Assembly: GCA_032622095.1 (NCBI GenBank)
Contig: CP136064.1
Location: 112,084,004-112,148,003 of the forward strand
From: Siphonodentalium dalli
Taxonomy: Eukaryota > Mollusca > Scaphopoda > Gadilida > Siphonodentaliidae
Reading direction: 5' to 3'
Length of the DNA: 64,000 bases
Made by a program: the position numbers and the translations under genes. The stretch's first letter is position 1. The number at the start of each line of letters is the position of its first letter. Positions 57,506 through 64,000 of the stretch are shown in pieces. The notes under the pieces are model-generated. The model saw nothing but the letters and a program-made list of their open reading frames with translations. It ran no database searches and had not been told where the DNA came from.

Positions 57506-57576
57506 CAACCCAAAACATATAATATATGGGAGGCCAAATTCACATTTAATAATGAATTGCCACATATTGTGCTTAA

Positions 57577-58693
57577 AGGGGTACTGTACACAAAGATAGG
57601 CGATTTTTTTATTTACTCCCATTGAAATAACTTTCAAGTTAGATTGTGTTCGTGTTATATGAGTTTCGTATAAACCTAATTTAGCTAAGAAAATATTGAT
57701 CTTGTAAACAAAAATATTACGATTTCAAACTACGCGCCATGTGTTTGACCTTCACCGGAGAAGACGCAGCTCGCAGGAAGAACCGGAAGTTCATTGCTCA
57801 CAGCTTCGATTGATGCATTCAATCTCTTCCATCGAACAATCTCACTCCCTATAAAATACTTGACTCTTTATGACTCTTGTTTCTTTCTCCCTGTGTTCCG
57901 AATCGGTTATAACGGGCCTTCTTTTGCAGGTAACATGTTTTGTTTGCAACTCAATAATGTTCGCGAACGGCCGTCGATAAAAGACACGCAGCAGATGCGA
58001 TTTCAAGAACGGTAACTCGTAATGGCATAATTCTCCATTTTATGAATCCAGCCATAAATGAATTTATATTAAAGGTACTCAACCCGTAAAGAGGGTCCCG
58101 ATCTCAACAGATTCCAACAACAACAATCCGATCGGAGGGTCCTATATTACTATTTCTTTGGCTTTGGGGGTAAAAAATATTTGATTCGAGTCGAGGAACC
58201 CATCAAACAAAGCTCAGAGTTATTAGATATTGATTTTTGAAATTTGTTATAAACTCGAGATCAGTACTACTAAATGCCGTAATCTGCTCTGGATGTGTTC
58301 TCCAAATCTATTCAAACAGACAAGGATGGATAACTCTAAAATCAAGTGGTAATTTTAACGCAATTTTGACTGAGTTCTGGGCCAGATAGTATTCCCGATA
58401 ATGAAAAATAATAGATTTCTAAAATCGATATCTAATAAATCTGAGCTTTGATGGGTGACTTCCTCGACTCGAATCAAATATTTTTGACCCCCGAAGCCAT
58501 TGAAATAGTAATTGAGAGGAGTTTTATCGGGTTGAGTACCTTTAAATAATTCAATTTTACTTTTACGATAGCCTATTACCCGGAACGTTTTCAGTAGACA
58601 TCGTCGACTCAAATTAGTTATTTTATAATATAATATTCATATTAGATCGCTATTGTCACCGGGAATTTATTGAAATTGGGGTACAGTACCCCT
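57577..58693. mobile_element. Nested TTAA element, outer
   Basis: AGGGGTACTGTAC (57577) and GTACAGTACCCCT (58693) are inverted, bracketed by TTAA (57573-57576, 58694-58697). It interrupts the left subterminal GCTTAAGCGCAA zone of the host element. No coding sequence. Confidence 0.82.
58073..58541. mobile_element. Nested TTAA foldback, inner
   Basis: AGGTACTCAACCCG (58073) and CGGGTTGAGTACCT (58541), bracketed by TTAA (58069-58072, 58542-58545). The arms stay inverted for about 150 bp (ATTTGATTCGAGTCGAGGAA against TTCCTCGACTCGAATCAAAT). It lies inside the 57577 element. Confidence 0.85.
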
Positions 58694-59508
58694 TTAAGCG
58701 CAAATAGGGCATTTACGCTTAAGCGTAATTAATTACGCTTAATTGCGCAATCAATTGCGCTTAAGCGTAATTGTGACTACTATCTAACCTACCCATAAAC
58801 TATGAGAGCTTTCCGATGAATGGCAACAAGCCATATTTCCGACTAAATCCTGAAAAGTTATCCATAATTCTGCTGTGGTTAAGGAGTCGATTAATTAGAG
58901 CATTACTGTATGGTTTACTTATTGACTTAAATCAGGGGGAAAAAACCCTATTTTCATATTATCAGCATCCCTGCAGCTGATCCCTGTCCAAAAAATGGTG
59001 TGTAATTACTGGAGCTCTAGTTTTTCTTATTAAATCAGCAGCTCTTGCACAAATATATAGTATTTCCATGATCATATAGTGTGAATGTGGTGTCACCGAG
59101 GCTTGCTTCCCTCATATGGTGTGCCTGTATACTCGAAAATTTAAGAAAATCAATGTCGCCCCGACTAATACAGAAAGTAATGCTATTGCAAGTAGCCCCA
59201 TCTAATATATACCGAAGATAATATAATGCTATCACGAATCGCTCCAACTAAAACAGAAGGTGAGACTATTGCGAGTCAGCCATTTTGATAAAGAAGTTGG
59301 GCTAGCTCCCTACCCATCCAAACCAATGAAACCAAGAAGTGACATGTCAATAGGAGTTAATGCTAAGTTATGGAGAAATCTATTTATTCACCAGGGGTGT
59401 TTTGTTACATATAACCATGAATTGCGCTTAAGCGCAATTAATTACGCTTAAGCGCAATGATTGCGCTTAAGCGCAATTGATTATTAAATGTGAATTTGGC
59501 CTCCCATA

Positions 59509-60339
59509 ATAATAGCTTACTAGAGACTGGGACTCATATAATATATAATAATATATTAGTCCCAGCTACATGTAGGTAGAAATGTGAACAGTAGACATCC
59601 TGAGATACAAACAATATATATTATTGATTGTTTGATTTTCCAACTAGTATTTAGTGGGGGAATGTGTTGTTTTTAGACCAACAGCAGTATATTCTTCTAC
59701 TTTTGGTCCAAAGTTTGGTCGGAATGGCTATCGGTTGAACAATTTAGGTTTAGAGTGTGTCAGGTTGGACATTTCAGTTGGAAATGTTTGAGGTACCATT
59801 TGGAAAATTCAACTGGGGGGGGGGGGTGCAAAGTAGTATTTCGAGAACATTTGACTTTGGTCTGGTTCAAGGTACGTACATTTGAAAATGTCAAGGTGGA
59901 CAAACCCAAGTTTCCCAACCACCCACCAATGGGGACCATCTACATGTAGCCACCTCCCCGGTTATAAGGTATAAGACACATTGACTACATGTATGCGACT
60001 AGAGATCTCCATTGTGGGGGGGTGTCTCCAACGATAAATTACTATTATTATCACAGCTCCCAGTTAGTGGCCAAGACATAAATGCTATTCTCTCCAGTCA
60101 ATTATTTACCAGATCGACATACTTCTAAGTTAGGAATGAAATAGACAAGACAAGAGAAAAATGTAATCCTGTCCATTTTGGTCAATACATGTAGGCGATC
60201 ACTACCATAAATATGGTAATATAATTTTTTGCCTCAAGGCGACATATCATATTTCTGAATGCCATGCTACATGTAACTAAATATGAAATGTTCCAGATAC
60301 CATAAAATCTCTTACAGGTACCGGTACTTAATTAATACA
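59509..60339. other. Repeat debris, no gene
   Basis: 59640-59940 carries TTGGAAAT words and a G-run of the family at 19920. Nothing else recognised. Confidence 0.45.
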
Positions 60340-60417
60340 TATTTTAATATTTGGACATTTACGATTGTATTAATCCTGAAGGATTAAAAGGTCCATAAAT
60401 GTCCAAATATTAAAATT
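60340..60417. repeat. Inverted repeat ATTTTAATATTTGGACATTT
   Basis: AATATTTGGACATTTACG at about 60346 pairs with CATAAATGTCCAAATATT at about 60394, with an inner pair (TTAATCC / GGATTAA). A small hairpin of unknown origin. Confidence 0.7.
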
Positions 60418-60589
60418 CCTATTAATCCGAAAGTCTAATTTGTTGGACTAGGTCTAGGTCAATCAGTGCTATTCACTTATTCGAGTCAATGTCCATGATA
60501 ATGATAACAGTTGAATACGGCAAAGCCTGACCTGCCACACTCAGTGACTCACACACAGTGTCTGTGACCAGTCCAGTGTTAGTTCAGTC

Positions 60590-60706
60590 ATGAACGTTGT
60601 GCGTATCCTTCTACGCTGGAAGCAGCAATCTGCGAAAGCGGTCATGTTGACCAACTTCACCAAGTCCAGTGTGCGATATTCGGATTGGTCCCGTCACTTC
60701 ACATGA
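60590..60706 (+). CDS. Possible small ORF with mitochondrial-presequence character
   Basis: A 38-codon frame, MNVVRILLRWKQQSAKAVML then TNFTKSSVRYSDWSRHFT. It has four Arg, four Lys and no Glu; one Asp lies near the end. The N terminus is an amphipathic basic helix, as in mitochondrial targeting peptides, and the surrounding sequence is less AT-rich. It could be a first exon, but no good splice donor is visible. It ends in TGA. Weak evidence only. Confidence 0.2.
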   Translation: MNVVRILLRWKQQSAKAVMLTNFTKSSVRYSDWSRHFT

Positions 60707-63700
60707 TATTTTCTGATAATTAAGCGATATTTCTAACACCCAAACGGGTTAAAACAGTTTATATCTAATCCGTTGTGTACACGAAAGAATGAGATACACA
60801 TTTTCTGCGAATAATGAACGAAACAAGCAGATATGACAGATGAAAAAACTATTTATTTTTAACACATAAAAATTCGGAAATTCCACACCGGAAGTTCGGC
60901 TGCGCATTGCGAATGTGCAGGGTGTCGAATACGGACTGTGAAATAACGTACTCTAACTCTGGGAACAATTTATCCCCAATTTCATGCACAAGAATGTTTA
61001 AACATTATCATAACATATTCGACTTGTTTTCATGAAAAGGAATGATAAAAGGCACAATAAACATATCTAGAACGACAAATAAATCCAAATTAGCCATTTC
61101 CCCGTCATATTTCGGTCAGGCAAGCGAGGTACAAAAATGTATGAATCTGAGTACGAAAGTCGGAGTGTTCCTCTATCGTATTGCAATAATCGCCAACCTA
61201 TTATAATATAAAAAAGCTATGCAGGGGGATAACTCGGAAAAAAAATTATTGTTGCGGAAATGTCTCATTGTGAGACTTTAAGTTCCCTGTCAGAACGGAC
61301 CAGAGCATCAACACGTTCCCAGGTTTTCTACGGTAGAATATGATCTCTATGGGCGTTAGCCAGAATTGAGATTCATGGCATGAACTAGAAAGGGCGACAC
61401 CGGAATTTTGGAATTAAACCTGGTCTGAATATGCGGAACGATTTTATTTAATCTGGAACATATGGTGGGGAATCCTAATTACTCACAAAACAAATAATAC
61501 ATCAGTGTCGGCAATCACAAATTATAATCACATATCTTCTGATTGGGTCCGATCAAGCGTGTCACAATTCGTGGCTGATTGACAATCACGTAATATTTTG
61601 AAAGTAATATGATCTTATGCCATTTGTTCCGACCGCGTATATATCTGCACGTCCTAAACATTGTGCATGCAGGGTTCTCCCATATATACTACATGCCGAA
61701 TAGACTCCGTCGCAACCAAGTACTGTGTCAATGGATCCTCGGTAAAGATACATATAACCTAAGAGTAACTTTTTTCTGTCATCTGTGTAGCTCTTAAAGT
61801 TACTTTATGCGGTGTGTGCTTTCTGTATGCAGTGACGTAGTTTCATAGTAATATTATATTATTCCCTTGTCTCGCTGCTATCGATATAACGCGCTGATAT
61901 GACATAGCTGCAGAAACGAAGATAACCCTCACACACAGAATATTAAATGAGCTATTGGCTATTTCCTTTATATTGTGTAAATCGTGTTTCATTTCTGAAA
62001 GTAGAGAGGTTTAGAAAACTCACGGTTTGCAGCTATACGACCATGTTTATAGCTATTCGTCATGGTAAAACTTCTGTCGGGCCAAAAATAACGACGACGA
62101 TTCTGATTATTGAACACGATAATTCATGGATAATCGAACTCAGTGAGATATTATCTTTGTACGATCTACCAGATAAAAGCCACTTGGTGGTTTGCGCTCC
62201 AAAATATACCTAATCATATTCCCTTTTTAATTTTCCCCGGTATCGAAGTAAGTCAATAAATACCTGAACTATACTTTCTACGAGCATTATATGCCACACA
62301 AAGACCCACTGAAGTCATACAAACAAACAAAACGTTTAACGCAATGATTGGGTTCCAAACACAAAAAAACTCCAGCAATTTGCACGTCATGGAATAGAGA
62401 ACACGGTCAGTGTTAATTTAATCCTGATATGGCAGAAATAAAGAACGTTTGTTTCATTTATGTGCGAAAAAATTGAAACAGCTGCAAGATGGCTATGACC
62501 ATGGAAAGTATTTTTTCAGAGCATTAGTATGAAGCCGGTATATCAATAGTTCGTGTATTTATCAACCTATCCAATACCTCATTCCAAATTACGTAGACAT
62601 GATTTGGAAACTCGAATGAGCCATGTCCGTTTAAATAAGGCCAACTAAATTTAATTGCACAATGCGCACGATAAGCTTCTACTAAATTTGCCAATTGAGG
62701 ATAGTTGTCCGAGGCTTGAATAAATCAATAAACTAAACCAATGGCATGTTATTTCCTCCCATTAGGATTTTCTCACACATTGTTTGGCTTTCAGGTCCAA
62801 AATACACGTTCAGAAGTGGGTGAAAATAAGAATATGCCAGTTTTAAGCATGCTACACACACACCCTTTATTATTACGACTTTAACTCCAATTCAATAAAC
62901 TTATTCATCAAATCGCATCGCCTGGTCTCTATAATTGCCTGGTCTCTATAATGGACCTATCCGTACGTCCCGCCCACATGTAGACTGCATGGTTACTGTT
63001 ACTACGCACCACAAGCCATCTCAATTTCATTATCTCTTCAGTGCTAAACTGGCTTCCGACGAGAAAGGACTGTGTTGTTAAACGCCATGTAACACGATAA
63101 TATAGCTTCATTCTGAATATCACGATTTTCAAGACACCTTTGTGTGTATATATGCATCTTGTAAAAGTGACTGTCGTTAGATATAAACAAAAATAGAACC
63201 AGTTTTTAAACAAAAAACCATGTGTGATTGTTAGGCCACTTCCGATAACCAACAAAGATAGATGTTTAATTACGATGAATCAAACGGTGTAAATGAAGCC
63301 ATTATGAAACTTCAATATCAAATAGCAAATTTAATATCGAAGCTATGCTAATGGTTCACACCTTGATGAAATAAACGAAACGGAGGTGTACATGTGGTAA
63401 TTAATCTATAATCCCTCTTTTGTCGAAATAAATATAACGATATCAGTTTACCATACCACGAGCGCCCTGAATGAACACTGGTGACATCAGGCCGGATGCA
63501 AAGGATTATCAAATAATGGCCTTTTAAAATTCCACATCCTATTTTGCCGTCAGTAAAGTACATTACAGAAAACGTCGACTATCATGGAGTCAGTTACATG
63601 TTGCCATGTCGAAATGTTGCCATGTTTGAAATCTGTTATATATAAATATTGAAATTTAAATAACACTAGGATCCGAGTGTGGTCGTTGGCATTGTTTAAT

Positions 63701-64000
63701 CCAGCGTAAACATATGTCTTAGTTACTTTTTTTATTTAGGAAACCGAACTAAAACATGTATAAATATCGTTCGACACCCGGACATGTTCCCCATGCCCAT
63801 TTCAACACCATTGTAGCTTTTTAAGACATATTTTGCTCTCGTGTTCGTAAATTCCCTATAGCTTACAATGGTAGTTATGGACCCGCTTGTGGTGCGATTC
63901 ATATCACTAGGCAGGCGTATGTCGCTTCCGGGTTTAAGCTATCGGCTCATTGGCTATAATTGAAATTGGGGTGGTACCTACGGATATGTCCATTGCCTGG
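60707..64000. other. No gene recognised
   Basis: 61290-61385 contains the right-arm words AACGTTCCCAGGTTTTCTAC-like and GAGATTCATGGCATGA of the 35030 family. The rest is AT-rich; the longest open frame (62929-63255, minus strand) shows no resemblance to a known protein. Confidence 0.4.

Larger units (their letters stand above)
57525..59508. mobile_element. TATGGGAGG family element with ATAATA target duplication
   Basis: Starts TATGGGAGGCCAAATTCACA (57525) and ends TTTGGCCTCCCATA (59508). ATAATA is directly repeated on both sides (57519-57524, 59509-59514). Palindromes of GCGCTTAAGCGCAATT lie next to the right end (59419-59480). The interior matches the 35545 copy in inverse order (CATATGGTGTGCCTG, AAAAAACCCTATTTTCATAT, ACTTATTGACTTAAATCAGG). 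It contains two further nested elements. Confidence 0.9.

Noticed and set aside
62929-63255. 108-codon minus-strand frame
   Set aside because: No domain pattern, no splice signals; length is within chance for this amount of sequence.

Overview
This is an AT-rich, intron- and transposon-dense eukaryotic window. There are no bacterial-style operons. Coding sequence is confined to short exons with GT/AG borders, and most of the DNA is made of LINE remnants, inverted-repeat DNA transposons nested in one another, minisatellites and duplicated intron sequence. The LINE types, the secreted thrombospondin type 1 (TSP1) repeat exons, the GGAC-rich satellite and the multi-copy uncharacterised protein remnants suggest a marine invertebrate, possibly a lophotrochozoan such as a mollusc. 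That assignment is inference from style; no species is identifiable from the sequence alone.

Layout. 0.96-1.24 kb: a plausible last exon of an uncharacterised protein. 2.0-2.3 kb: a cluster of GGTACTCCGGAGTACC palindromes. 3.9-7.2 kb, minus strand: a decayed, frameshifted copy of a large multi-copy metazoan protein family. 7.3-8.3 kb: a Helitron-like 3' end, a long TA microsatellite and a LINE ORF1 remnant with zinc knuckles. 9-10.6 kb: short inverted-repeat elements, one flanked by TA. 13.76-14.0 kb: a possible histidine-rich exon whose splice donor lies in a 23-bp tandem repeat. 14.3-17.57 kb: a rearranged LINE ORF2. 19.7-31.8 kb: dispersed repeats, a signal-peptide exon at 22.77 kb, several foldback elements and LINE fragments. 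31.2-40.7 kb and 57.5-59.5 kb: a family of elements with TATGGGAGG ends, 6-bp target duplications and palindromic CTTAAGCGCAATT cores. One copy carries a ~160-bp G/C-run minisatellite. 44.5-54.8 kb: the real gene of the window, a series of TSP1 exons (one truncated, five intact 171-bp exons, one divergent 183-bp exon), all phase 1 at both ends and lying in duplicated introns.

How it fits together. The exon at 22,767-22,950 encodes a start codon, signal peptide and basic linker and ends in phase 1. It could therefore splice to the phase 1 TSP1 exons across a ~21.8-kb repeat-filled intron and give a secreted or extracellular-matrix protein; this link is inferred. The TSP1 exons grew by tandem duplication of exon plus intron. 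Because neighbouring introns are paralogous, two transposon insertions (47,298-48,164 and 51,858-52,225) can be seen next to their own empty sites, which orders insertion after duplication. The most novel material is the set of hairpin-rich non-autonomous transposons and their nesting. No CRISPR or gene-cluster system is present.
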